Source: Nymphaea colorata (Eukaryota; Streptophyta; Magnoliopsida; Nymphaeales; Nymphaeaceae). Taken from it: 64,000 nucleotides of DNA. The notes beneath the pieces are model-generated. The model saw only the letters and a program-made list of their open reading frames with translations. It ran no database searches and was not told where the DNA came from. This document shows, in pieces, positions 34,254-45,542 of the stretch. How positions within the stretch are numbered: the first letter of the stretch is position 1; each line of letters starts with the position of its first letter. The stretch covers positions 2,058,001 to 2,122,000 of the forward strand of contig NC_045150.1 in NCBI RefSeq assembly GCF_008831285.2, read 5' to 3'. The position numbers and the translations under genes were made by a program.

Positions 34254-35324
34254 GATAGATAGATATATATATATATATATATGTATATGTGTGTGTAAAA
34301 ACATAAAGGATATATAAATATGTATATATTCCTTGTACATAAACTAATGTTAATATTTCGTGAATGTTAATAGTTTTCTGCTTCCTAGGATAAATTCTCC
34401 TGCTCCTCACTCATAAAAAGAGAACCAGCAGGTTGGTGAAGCATAACCTGAGTATAATATGTCATGGCAAATAGCCATAACAAGCTGTATCATTCTCATA
34501 AACTTTTGCAAGGAACTCAATTCAGCTTTTTTTAGTATATACAAGCACCAGCCAGAAACTATGGGATTCACATACAATAACTATCTCCTTGGTCCATGTA
34601 GTTCAGCACAACTTTTTTATTGCAAAAGAAGTATGCTGAAAACATTGCATGATTTACTAATAACATAAAAATGTGCACCTAATATATCAAGTCCAAAATG
34701 GAAAAATACCTTGTCCAATAGTCTAGCTGTTGTTTGTGGAGGCGGACATTTCACACCAAACTTTTCACAAGCATCAACTATATATCTATTAGCTGCTTCA
34801 CTGATGAGGTCCTTCGGAATGTTAAGGTTGGCCTCTGCCTCCAGTCCTTCAATCATATCAATCCTTCTGAAGTTTACAGAAACACAAAGAAATGAATATC
34901 CCAGAACTAAGAAGTGCTTGCAGGTAATTAAATTCTGCAAATTCAAGAATCTGCAAAGCTTACGTGAGAGGGGAGAAAAATCTATCTCTATAGGATCATT
35001 GTCGTTAACCATTTGAATGGTATTTGACTTTGTAACCCCCTGCTATTTTCTTGATCATTCCTGTGATATATAAACCCAAAGAATGAAAACAGCAAATATA
35101 AAATACAATACGTTATAAAAATCAGTGCAATCAGACATTCCCAGAATAGGAGTTACCAGACAGCATTTGCTCAGTTAACTCCATTAGATCTTGATAGTTT
35201 GCATATGCCATGTAAAACTCACACGTGGTAAATTCTGGATTATGAGTCAAATCTATTCCTTCATTTTTGAATTTTTTGTCAATTTCATAGACATGATCAA
35301 GTCCACCAACAATTAACTGTCAGA
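34101..35324 (-). pseudogene. Inverted partial genomic copy of the lysyl-tRNA synthetase gene
   Basis: Read on the minus strand, this matches 9747-10788 of the LysRS gene. It has most of exon 10 (from the QLIVGG segment, with KFKNEGID in place of QFRNEGID), exon 11, exon 12 and the first bases of exon 13, plus the introns between. Because introns are kept, it arose by DNA duplication, not retroposition. The exon parts remain open (EACEK-type change is absent; [20 protein letters not shown] is intact), so it is fairly young or recently homogenised. It has about 143 bp in intron 12 (34554-34696) that the parent lacks. It has no start, no motif 3 and no 5' or 3' exons, so it cannot encode an active synthetase. 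Confidence 0.93.
34192..34286. repeat. Compound (GT)n(CT)n(TA)n microsatellite in the LysRS copy
   Basis: This is the equivalent of the 10631-10676 tract, with added GT and GATA units (TAGATAGATAGATA). Confidence 0.95.
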
Positions 35325-35536
35325 TCAGCACGTGGAATTGCTTCAAGAAATTTTTTCCAGCTACCCAAACACCATAGTACCCTGAGAAATCATACCATGT
35401 AAATGTAAGAAACTCTAAGCTTTTGTCCGGCCAAAGCAACACATGGTCAAAACATCAACTTTCCTGTCTAGCAATCAGAGTTTGTCGTCATGGATGAGCA
35501 ACTGATTCCTTGAAATTCATAGAATTAGCCACGTGG

Positions 35537-38500
35537 TTAAAGCACTGTTATGTTCAAATCCTTTTCTATGTCTTGCTGCTTATCTTCAGTTGTCTTCTTT
35601 CTATATAGTCGCCCTAATAACCTACGAGCTTTTCCTTTCTTTCCTGGTTTTGCAAATGCATCAGCAATGAATGAAAGGGCAATTCCATCAATAACACAGC
35701 CACCTGAATTTGCCTCTTTCAACAATTTCTCCACCTCTGCCCTGTTTTGTTGTTTGCACCATCCACAGATCAATATGCTGTATGTTGATGAATTAGGAGA
35801 GACACCTCTCCCTTGCATTTCATTGAAGAATTCCTTAGCCTGATTCATCATGCCTGCCTTAGCAAAGAGACTAACGATTATATTGTATGTACTAACTTTT
35901 GGAATGAAGCCATGGCCGACCATTTCACAGTAAAACTTAAGAGTTTTCCGTGTATTACTCATCTTTCCATGGCCTCTGATAAGAACATCATAAGTACCAG
36001 AACTCGGTTTTAAACCACTCTGGAACAGCTTATCCATTAATTTGTCTGCTTCTTTCATCAAACCTGCAGTTGAGAATCCAGACAGTAAGATGTCATATGT
36101 CATAATATTGGCGACAATTCCTGCAACTTGCATCTGTGAATATAAAGAAACCGCATTCTTTAAATGACCATTCTTGCAATATCCATGAATAAGGGAATTG
36201 TATGTAACTATATCAGCTGAAATACCCTCCTTTTTCATCTTCTTTAACAACCAGGTAGCCTTCCGTGTCATCCCATGCATGCATAAGATATTAATGAGTG
36301 TATTGTAAGCTGTTAAGTCCACTACAAATCCCAGTGCAATCAAATGCCTGTGCATTTGTAAAACTGACTCTACCCCTTCCTTTTTCAAGGAGGCATGAAG
36401 TAACACTCTGTGGATGGAGGAATTTGGATGATAACCCACCATAATCATTTCATTGAACAAATCTACTGCTCTATGGACCTCCCCACTCTCACAGAGTCCC
36501 TGTATCAGCAAAGCATAGGTTACATGACTTGGCATTGCTGTGTTGCTCTTCATTTCATCAAACAGCTCAACGGCCACTTTCCAGTTTCCTGACTTGCAGC
36601 ATCCAGATATCATAGTGTTATAAGTAAACAGGTCCGGACCTAAACCCAACTTCTTCATTTCATTGAAAAATGTTTGGGCTTCCATAGGCCTCCCTAGCTT
36701 GAAGAGGCCATTGATGAATACATTATAAGCAACAACATCAGGCTTCAAGCTTCTTTGGATCATCTCTTCACCAATTTTTAGGGCAGCAGATAGTTTCCCT
36801 GCTTTGAATAGTCCATCCATCAGAGAGGTGTAGTTTACTTGATCGGGACTAATTCCTCCCTGCATCATGCTTTTAAACAATCTTTCAGCATCCTCTATTT
36901 CTCCACTCTTTCTTAGTCCATTGACAAGAATATCAAGTGTAAACTTATTTGGTTTCACACCATACTTGAACATTTCTTCATAAAAATCAAAGGCAGTTGT
37001 TTTCATTCCCAGCTTGAAACAGCCATCAATGAGTGTCGTGTAAGTTATTACATTGGGAGCAGCATCTAGTTCTTGCATTTTATTCAGAACTTCCACAGCT
37101 TGACCAAGCATGCCTTTTCTGATATAGCCATTAATAACAGAAGAGTAAACGACAACATTTGGATGTAAAGATTTCATCTCCATTTCCTCCAACAAAAACT
37201 TGGCACGACTCATGTCCCTTATCCTGCAACACCCATTAATCAAGACTGAGTAACTAACATGGTTGGGAGTCAGAGAATGTCCCATCATGGTTTGAGACAT
37301 TTTTTCTGCTTCAGTCTGCATTCCCAACTTAACCAACCCATCCATCATAACCGTGTGTAATATGTGGTCGATTGCAATTCCTCTAACCACCATTTGACCC
37401 TGAAGAACAAATGGCTCTATAGTATTCCCAGACTTAAATAGTGAATCTATAATGGTGCAGTATGCTACATGATTAGGGACAGAGCCCACGCTCTCCATTT
37501 CATGGAACAGCATTTTTGCTTCAGCGACTTTACCACTTTTGCAGAGGCCATTAATTAATGAGCAGTATGTTATTATATCAGGAAGAATCCCATTCTTAAC
37601 CATCTCTTCATACAATGAAAATGCTTCCTTCACTTCCCCTAGTTTACAGCAAGCGCTTATTAGTGTTGTATATGTAACAAGATTAGGTTGAAGCTCGGAG
37701 TGAGTATTCTCTCCTGCACATTCGAAAGATGGGTCCTCTGTCAACAAGTCAATATTTCGATCACTCTTAAGACCAACTGCAACTTCATCCAGTGGATTCA
37801 CAGCATCCCTAAGTTCACTTACCAGTTCCTTAGCCTTTTCAAGGTCTCGAATTCTACAGAACCCGTTTATCAGAGAATTATAACTCACAATATCAGGCAA
37901 TATACTTCCCTTCTTCATACTACTTTGCAGCTCGACTGCGCTGCTCATGGATCCTAGTTTGCACCGTCCATCGATCAATATGTTGTACCCAACAATATCT
38001 CTATCGATTCCACCAGTCAACATTTCTTCCATCAATATTTCTGCATCATGCAGCGACCCTTTCAAGAGAAACCCCTTGATCAAAGTATTAAAACTAACCA
38101 CATCGAACTCCAAACCCTTCTTAACCATTTCAGATAACAATCCATATGATTTTTCAACCATTCCTCTCTTGCAGAGGCCCCAAATTACAGTGTTGTAACT
38201 AACAACGTCAGAGTTAGCATCTCTAAGCATTTTTATCGCCGATTCGAGATCACCCACTTTACAAAACGCATGGATCGTGATATTGTGAGCAAGAAGATGA
38301 GGCCTAATCCCAAAATTTACCATCTGCAAATACAGAATCCGAACCTGATCGACGAGGCCTAGTGTGTTGAACTTGTGGAGCAAGCCGGTGCACGTGTACG
38401 GATCAGGAATGATACCATGGCTAATCATTACGTCTAGCACTTGCGATGCTTCTGAGAACCTCCTAGAATCCAGAAGTGAATCGATCAAGGTGGAGAAGAG

Positions 38501-38821
38501 AACAAACGTAGGGTACCGGAGAGGATTGAAGGTGTCCAGAAGGAACCAACAGAAACCGATGACGGAATGAAGATGGGTGTTCTGGGCATCGATTCTAGAC
38601 ATGCTCCTTATGGCATCATGGGTCTTCTTGAACAGGTCGAGGGAGGAGTAGCTTGTAGGTGGCGAAGTATGGTGGTGGGCAGGATGAGAAGGGAGAAACC
38701 ACTTGAAATTGGTGGAAGGATTTGGTTTCTCTGAAAGATGTCTCAGGTAGCAAGAGATGGAAGAATGGTAGAGAGGAAAGGCGTTTCTGGGAAGTCTTCT
38801 GCTACGTCCGAGGAAGAACAT
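35537..38821 (-). CDS. P-class pentatricopeptide repeat protein, At5g14770-like, 1094 residues, intronless
   Basis: P-class PPR proteins bind organelle RNA to aid its processing, stability or translation. The single-exon frame begins MFFLGRSRRLPRNAFPLYHS, a basic, serine-containing start that fits a mitochondrial (or plastid) presequence. From about residue 100 to near the end I count 26-27 tandem 35-residue motifs of the type VVSYNTVIWGLCKRGMVEKS. No E, DYW or SMR domain follows. The repeat near residue 310-380 carries an insertion of about 35 residues rich in acidic amino acids. The C-terminal half closely resembles Arabidopsis At5g14770, which is shorter (about 940). A small frame starts 85 bp away on the other strand, so the promoter is likely shared. 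Family call is firm; RNA target unknown. Confidence 0.95.
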   Translation of the reverse strand: MFFLGRSRRLPRNAFPLYHSSISCYLRHLSEKPNPSTNFKWFLPSHPAHHHTSPPTSYSSLDLFKKTHDAIRSMSRIDAQNTHLHSVIGFCWFLLDTFNPLRYPTFVLFSTLIDSLLDSRRFSEASQVLDVMISHGIIPDPYTCTGLLHKFNTLGLVDQVRILYLQMVNFGIRPHLLAHNITIHAFCKVGDLESAIKMLRDANSDVVSYNTVIWGLCKRGMVEKSYGLLSEMVKKGLEFDVVSFNTLIKGFLLKGSLHDAEILMEEMLTGGIDRDIVGYNILIDGRCKLGSMSSAVELQSSMKKGSILPDIVSYNSLINGFCRIRDLEKAKELVSELRDAVNPLDEVAVGLKSDRNIDLLTEDPSFECAGENTHSELQPNLVTYTTLISACCKLGEVKEAFSLYEEMVKNGILPDIITYCSLINGLCKSGKVAEAKMLFHEMESVGSVPNHVAYCTIIDSLFKSGNTIEPFVLQGQMVVRGIAIDHILHTVMMDGLVKLGMQTEAEKMSQTMMGHSLTPNHVSYSVLINGCCRIRDMSRAKFLLEEMEMKSLHPNVVVYSSVINGYIRKGMLGQAVEVLNKMQELDAAPNVITYTTLIDGCFKLGMKTTAFDFYEEMFKYGVKPNKFTLDILVNGLRKSGEIEDAERLFKSMMQGGISPDQVNYTSLMDGLFKAGKLSAALKIGEEMIQRSLKPDVVAYNVFINGLFKLGRPMEAQTFFNEMKKLGLGPDLFTYNTMISGCCKSGNWKVAVELFDEMKSNTAMPSHVTYALLIQGLCESGEVHRAVDLFNEMIMVGYHPNSSIHRVLLHASLKKEGVESVLQMHRHLIALGFVVDLTAYNTLINILCMHGMTRKATWLLKKMKKEGISADIVTYNSLIHGYCKNGHLKNAVSLYSQMQVAGIVANIMTYDILLSGFSTAGLMKEADKLMDKLFQSGLKPSSGTYDVLIRGHGKMSNTRKTLKFYCEMVGHGFIPKVSTYNIIVSLFAKAGMMNQAKEFFNEMQGRGVSPNSSTYSILICGWCKQQNRAEVEKLLKEANSGGCVIDGIALSFIADAFAKPGKKGKARRLLGRLYRKKTTEDKQQDIEKDLNITVL

Positions 38822-38906
38822 AACTCCGACGTCCGCTTACGTCCGCTTTCCCTGTTATCTCGTCTCTTCGGATGTGGCCGCTACTTCACAGGAAGTATTC
38901 CAGGCG
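38822..38906. promoter_or_regulatory. Short head-to-head interval between the PPR gene and the small frame
   Basis: Only 85 bp separate the two ATG codons. If both are transcribed, promoters or leaders must overlap with the opposite gene. CTTACGTCCGCTTTCCCTG and a near-duplicate GACGTCCGCTTACGTCCGC lie here. No TATA box is evident. Confidence 0.3.
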
Positions 38907-39080
38907 ATGCTTCCACCGGTGAAGAATGAAAACCCACTCTCTTCCGGAAAATCATTTCGGCGACCTCCCCAGTGGGATGGATATCGTGGACTGCCTCCGA
39001 GAAACCAGGGAATGCAGTTCACCAAGGAATGGAGGCTAAAAAATGGCATAATCACAAAAAAGGAAGCAAAAAATTCATGA
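38907..39080 (+). CDS. Candidate small basic protein, 57 residues, unidentified
   Basis: The frame from the ATG at 38907 encodes a compact, proline- and lysine-rich product with FRRPPQWDGYRGLPPRNQGM in its middle and EWRLKNGIITKKEAKNS at its end. Residue choice looks constrained rather than random (several W, P, G, R). The same frame stays open upstream of the ATG (38823 onward), so the true start could be an earlier non-ATG codon or lie in an unseen exon. It is divergent from the PPR gene, 85 bp between start codons. I do not recognise the family. It may instead be a decayed fragment. Confidence 0.4.
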   Translation: MLPPVKNENPLSSGKSFRRPPQWDGYRGLPPRNQGMQFTKEWRLKNGIITKKEAKNS

Positions 39081-41216
39081 AGGGCGAATCGCCGATACCC
39101 CATCCCACCGCCTGACGGCTGACTCTCCGGCGTCGGGCAGTTTTTTTTTTTTTTTTTTTTTAATGAAAGAACGGGCCGTTCAGATGGACGGCCCAAACCA
39201 GCCGACCAGTCCGCTCGGCTGGTATGTGGCGTGAGGAAAGACACCCTTTATATATATATATATATATGAAACTGATCTAGTCCGGATATAAAATGAGACA
39301 AAATCTGCTGCATCTGAATCCGAATAAAGATCAAGTTCGGATGAGATGCCATGGCTTTTATATTTATTTTTTGGCTGCCAGTTTGTAAAAAGAATGCCGC
39401 TTTTTTTTGTTTCCAACGGCCAGTCAAAATGGTGGTTTTGCCCCTTTTCCAATAAAACTGGTGTTTTATTTAAGTGATTACAAGATTTCAAGTCAATGAC
39501 TTTTAACAAGGATTTAAAATCTTTTATTTGAAGAAAGAATTACATTAAATGTCAGACCACTGGAACTCTAGACGTGTTAAAGATTTTAATCATAAATATT
39601 ATAGACCAAAAAATCTTGGGCCTATCCCATATCACGTTTGCTATTTCTTTGATCAGTTGTCCATTTCCTGATCACTCGAGAAGTTCAAAATTGGATAGCT
39701 GGGATTGCTCGCAGCAGGCCTTTTTTTGTTTTCAAAAGTACACGTAGAATGGTATTTACAAAAAAATCATCTAGCTCTTTGATATTGTTAAAAGCACAAT
39801 TAATTTTTTTGCACCGATGATAAAAAGTAACAATTTCTCCATTAACTTTAGGTTAGTACTAACTTAAGTTTGTGTTGATGTAATAAAAAATCTTATCTTT
39901 CTCAATACAAATAAATTTTAAGTTCATTAGTTTGCATGTATTCAGCAAATTTACTAATTGGTTAATTATGTCGTAATGATTTTTTTAATATCTAAAATAA
40001 TGATTTATATGTTTTCAGGTTAAAGTTATAAAATTATCCAAGGAAAATATAAAAGCATTAATAAAACTATATAAAATTTTCATGTTAATATTCAAAGGAT
40101 AAAAAAGGAATCTTTACTAATTTTGAAGCGACGAAATACATGTACTTTTAACAAAAGTTAGAACTTAGTTGAATATTTGTTACTATCAAATCTATAAATG
40201 AGGACTTGTTTACCAAGGTGCTCACTTAATAGTCTTATCAAAATTATTGATTTGAGAACCATATTTTTTTCCTTTCTAGCTAGCACGGGATTAGAAGATT
40301 AGTCCCACCAACTGAGGGAGAGCTAAAGCTAGGGCCCATGCAGAACTTTGTCAATATCGACATTGAGATGTCCACTTGGTTCAACCTGCATGTAGTATCC
40401 ATCCCACCCCATTTTACTGAATGGTGACATAGTCTCCCGTAAGTCAAGGTAAAGACAGCCACATTGCATGTTCCAATCCACCCATTTGAGCTAGCGGCGA
40501 AGTTAGAAAATTTTGACTAAGGGCAACTAATTGATTTTTCACTTAAGAGAATGAGTGATTGCAGGGCACTGAATCAAGTATAGTGTGGGCACCACATGCA
40601 GATGGACCTAGCTGAACCTACCTCCAGCTTAATCACAATATAAGATTTCAAGGACTGAGGTGGCAGCGGCCCACGCCAGTCACACAGTAGCTCTGCTCCT
40701 CAAGGCGAGAACTATAAGTTTAAATTTCCAATATGACAAATTCATAGTTATCAAATTATAAAAATAAGAAGATTTGTCTTTCAATGCAGACCTAGGGCCC
40801 TCGACCCTTTTTATTAAACATCAAACATGAAAGGATAACAAGATATTTAAATAACAAAAAGAGACTTAATATCCATAAATTTCAAATGGAAGTTTACAGA
40901 TTTGTAAAGTAACAATTGTATCTTCCAACTAAAGGATTTCAATGAAACAGAGCTTGAGGATGCTATGCCTCTGGATAGACTGGATTGTTCAATGATCTAG
41001 ATCAAAGTCGGTTGTTATGGATCCAATTTAAGGATTTTGTCAATTTTATTGTAATGGGTTTAATTTCAATCCGTTTAATTCACTTTGGCATCCTTAAATC
41101 GTACCCGTTTGAAAACGGTAGCAGAGCAGGACACCCTGCATTAGTTTTATACATCTAATTCTTAAGATGCTTTACGGATACGTTTTAAGGGACTTCCTTC
41201 AAATTCATTTCCAAAT

Positions 41217-41273
<57 letters not shown>
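41217..41273. repeat. (TA)n microsatellite
   Basis: TA run interrupted once by a G at 41230. Confidence 0.95.
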
Positions 41274-41275
<2 letters not shown>

Positions 41276-41588
41276 TGCTGCCATGTTTCACAAATCTATT
41301 CACACTGACCACCGGCTTCAGGTACCATTGAGGGAAGTTAGAAAAATAACCTCCTTTTCCTTTTCACATCCAATAACCCCAAATGCCCTATAAGAATCGT
41401 GCTTTAAAAGTTTATAAACCAAAAAACTTTACGAGGTTGGAGTAAAATTCCCCAAAACCTGTCCTACATGTTCAAAAAACATGAAATGAAAACATGATTT
41501 TACATTACTTTCCCTGTGTTTTAGGACATAAAGTAACATTCATGAGGTTGGCCTCAAAAAAATAATACACCTACAGGGCCAGAAAAAG

Positions 41589-41638
41589 AAGCAGCTGCGC
41601 AAGCGAATATAGTAAGCAGCTGCGCAAGCGAATATAGT
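41589..41638. repeat. 25-bp perfect tandem duplication
   Basis: The unit AAGCAGCTGCGCAAGCGAAT followed by ATAGT is present twice head to tail. Confidence 0.95.
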
Positions 41639-42014
41639 TTATCTTACAAAACTCTTATCTTGTTCACACGGCAAAAGGAGATGGAACATGTTCAGTTCAT
41701 GAATGCTGGAGATCAAGCGCTGGCTCTAATCGCGACTTGCAGGGATTACATTTGACCAAAGGCTCTAACAACTTCTCCATAGAAGTAACTGACAATTAGA
41801 ATTGAGACACAAAGGAAGCATGGGGGATTTAATCATTTGGAACTAATTTACAGAAAGAATTTAGTGTACAAATAAAGAGGTGATCGATCCTCACAAAAGA
41901 TCGCTTGAAAAAGGTCTGGCCATACCAGAAAAGCTGACTTGAGATTTGTCCAGCATGAACTTTACAAGCTCACTAGAACTGGAGGGAACCATATCAAGTT
42001 GGAAGTTACGGCCT

Positions 42015-44299
42015 TCAAACGTTGTCTGGCCAAAACTCACGGAAAAACTCGCGGGCGAATTCCACTTCTGCTGCTCGTTTATCTTCCTCAAGCATTTTTC
42101 TCATCCGTTTGGTTAAACCCTTTCGCTTCTTCTGGCAATCCAAATGCTGCCCAAGGAAAAAAAAAAAAAAAAAAGTCTAGATCAACACGTGCTAGGTTAA
42201 GCACAGCACAGAAGATGCCTAGAAAAGTGAAGCTCTTGCTGAATCTGTTAATAAAAACCCATATTTCAGCATGATGGCAGTCTTGACAAGCCTAGATATA
42301 TCAAGACTTCTGGCATTAAACTGATAAAAGGAGAAACTTTGGTTGAGCTTAGCGAAAAGGGCTGCGAAAGATAATTTAGATAAATGGATATAGAAGTTCA
42401 AAGAGAAATAATTAAAATCATAAGAGTAACAGCCAATCTCACGTCTGCTAAAACAAATGAACCTTCAACACCATATGCACCTGTTCAAACTCTTTCTCCT
42501 TCTAGAAGGATACTTAGACTACCTAATCAAATAAGAAGCCAGCACTATAAGCATGACAAACAGAAATCTATCCACTGATGACTGAACCAATGATACACCT
42601 ACATTATTGAATGCATGAACAAGAAACCAACTGATCTTGTAAACGAGTTGAATAAGCTCACCTTCTCTCTTTTTTCTCCATGATCAGAGCCTTCAGAACT
42701 GCCCAATTTAGTTTGACGAGACTTCTCTGCACCTAATCCGCGTTTGTTGTTTTTCACATGTGCTTCTAGAGGCTCCAATCTACCCTGCTCACAGAAAGTA
42801 AACATAAATAGATGATATCGCAAGTATGCTGAAAAATACCCCGATAGAGAAATTGCAGGCCTTATTGTGAATATACTTAAAAAATGCCACGTAAACAAGA
42901 TTCCTAACTGTGATGCAACCAAAGAAGTTCAAAAGAATATAGGTTATTACTTTGTAGGTCAATTTCCACAAGGATGCAATCCCTATCAAAACCATTCCCA
43001 CTACAAAGTTGACAAAGATGCTAAGAAGTTGTTGGGGCACTCAGTTACCAAAATTCCGACCAGTGTGACTAGCGGGTTAATGACTGACCTGTGTTCCAAC
43101 TTCCAAACTAGAGACTAGTTGCCAAACTAGTCTATTCGTCGGCCTAGTTGTTTGGTCAGCCAAGTGATTCCTATCCTATAAATATATAGGTGCATTCTTT
43201 CATATAAACACACGTGCTTATTTATTTATAGCCAATCGGCTTGGACCAAGTAGCTAGAATCAATGAGTCCTTTTATGGTCTTGAACGTCCGACTTCAGAT
43301 TTTGACAAACACAAGAGATTACAAGGGTGGGAAGATTTCCTTTGCAATGGCACACAAATCAGCTAGGGATTCAATTCACATAAAATTCAGACTGAACACG
43401 TAATACCTAGTGGTACTTTCCTCTCTCATGCCTATCTTTCTGAACTAGGCATTGGCCATTAACTTCTTCATATGAATTTTAGCATTGGTATCATACTTGG
43501 AATGTAACATAAACATCAACAACAAAGACATAAAGGAAATAATGAAACTGAAAAAGAAGCACCTACTAAGCTCCAAAACATCTACCCCAAACATACCTGC
43601 TCTAAGGCGCCAAGACCTGTACCTTCCTTCCATCCGCACTTTTTCAACAACTGCCAACATGAAACTTAGTTAACATAGTATACATAAGAAATAATCCAAG
43701 GAAGCAAAAGTACTTCGGAGAAATTTGAAATCTTCACCAGTATCATTATGAGTTAAAAATTTTTATAACGTGGATAAAAAAAAAAAGGACCTGCTAGTGC
43801 CTTAACTAGTGCAGGCCCAAGTAATCAATAGATTCTAAGGCAAATCTTTACGAAATTACAAAACCGATAGACGTGCAGCCACAAACCCAACTCGCCTGTA
43901 ACGGAGAGATAGACAGGGAGTCTCTGTATCTAAAAAACGAAAATAATGAATGACGGGAGAGCAAGAACACACGCAAAAAAAATAAAACAATAATAAAATT
44001 AAAAAGAAAATAAGATATCTGAACACAAACGAAGGAGATCAAAACAAGGTGGTACGTCAAAATAAGGATCTGGGGATTGGTTGATCCCCAAATTCTCAAA
44101 AAGAGTTGGAGCAGCGTGGATCAACAGAAAAAAACCCTAAGAGGACCAGGAACTCAACACCACGACCTAACGACGAGTATCAATAGAAAAAGGAAGAAGA
44201 AGAACAAAAAAAAGGGTTGGGCATTTGAAAGCCAACCTGAAATCCCACGTTCGAAGAGCCGATGGCTCCACTGGTCGAAGGGATGCCGTCCGTCATCAT
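42015..44299 (-). CDS. Small G-patch domain protein (GPANK1-like), 123 residues, 4 exons
   Basis: G-patch proteins bind and often activate DEAH-box RNA helicases. Exons on the minus strand: 44299-44237, 43650-43597, 42784-42662, 42146-42015. The sum is 372 nt, giving 123 residues. The G-patch core runs from SSNVGFQLLKKCGWKEGTGL through GALEQGRLEPLEAHVKNNKR to GLGAEKSR (about 15-68). Glycines and the GWKEGTGLG signature are intact. It is split by introns after GFQ and after LEQ. A charged C-terminus follows (KRKGLTKRMRKMLEEDKRAA and FAREFFREFWPDNV), as in small plant members. Two ATGs are adjacent at 44299 and 44296; I chose the first. Nuclear location is inferred from the family. Confidence 0.9.
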
Positions 44300-44900
44300 C
44301 CCTTCTTTCTCCTTGTTGCTGCGTACCTCCTCCTTTTGGAGTCAATAATCAAGATGAACTCCTTCGAACCGCCATCGATGCTAATTAGGTAAATTTTTTA
44401 TTTTCAGCCCCACTATTTATCCATAATTTCAGATACCTGCTAAATTATATATTTTCTACTACAGTAAGCGGTTTAAAAATAAATAAAATCACCAAGCTTT
44501 GTCATCATTCGGAGAGACGACCCATCTGTTAAAAGGCACTCCACATGCAACTGTATAATGCTTTAATCATATGCTCTATTACATGCTGTGACTTATGTGT
44601 TAAGGCGTTCCCCTTACAATGATAAAATGTTTCAACGATTTCAGGTTTGTAAGGGTTTTGTGCCCTCAACTCAGGTACAACCAGCGCTCGAACTTGACTC
44701 AACTCGACAAAAATATTATTATTATTTTTTGAATATATTTTTTATATTTATATATATAATATAAAATATTTATTCAATTTTTATTAAAATTGAATTAGGA
44801 CGGGCTGGGCGGGTTCAGGATCGGTCCATGATAGTTGTGCTTAAGTTCGAGCGATTAAGATGGAGCCCAAGCTGAGCCAACCCAGCCCCAATGCACAATT

Positions 44901-44950
44901 CAATCTTACAACACTCAACTAGTGTCAATCTTACAACACTCAACTAGTGT
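44901..44950. repeat. 25-bp perfect tandem duplication
   Basis: The unit CAATCTTACAACACTCAACT followed by AGTGT is present twice. Confidence 0.95.
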
Positions 44951-45387
44951 GAAGTGGTTGAACTATTATACAGTCGCAGGTGGGATGCCCTAACAAAAAA
45001 ACATGTTGTCTACATAAGTTGTAAAAAAATATTTTTTTTTATGCTTTGTAATAAAAGCCAAACTTGTTTTTCCAACTCACTCATCATTGACTAGGTAGTC
45101 AGGGCAAAGGTAAATTAAAGTCGTCCTATACATTAGGGGAACATATTTATATTTGAGTGAAATACATATAAAATATTATATACATATATAGTGATTGGCA
45201 TAAACCAATGGGTTATGGACAAAAACAAGACCATTTAAATATATTGTTTCTAATAAAACCTTACCAATATAATCTTAATTAAAGGTCGATGCAAAATTGT
45301 AGTGCGAAGTGGCTTTTCAATTTGCGTTACACATTAAGTTGATTAATTTGTAGGTTTTAATAGTGTACTTAAATAAGCAAAATGAAT

Positions 45388-45542
45388 GGCTCTCATAACA
45401 TCCACATTTTATTAGTAGAAAAGGTTAACATTTTTTATAAAAATAACTTTATCCATGTTTTATATCAAAATAGTTTTTCAAAAATACATTAGGATGTTTA
45501 TGTTTCATTTAAAATTTAGTAAAAATCCAAAGAATCTATGAT
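45388..45542 (-). repeat. Dispersed repeat, inverted partner of 12850-13002
   Basis: On the minus strand this carries the same ordered blocks as 12850-13002, including ATCCTAATGTATTTTTGAAA, ACTATTTTGATATAAAACAT and GAGAGCCATTCATTTT. Confidence 0.7.

Larger units (their letters stand above)
39081..42014. other. Intergenic spacer
   Basis: AT-rich, with poly-T at about 39139-39161, a short TA run near 39250, a (TA)n tract at 41217-41273 and a 25-bp duplication at 41589. No gene is recognised. The stretch near 42014 probably contains the G-patch gene 3' UTR. Confidence 0.5.

Noticed and set aside
34617-35012. Second functional lysyl-tRNA synthetase
   Set aside because: Only exons 10 (part) to 13 (first bases) are present; motif 3 and both gene ends are missing.
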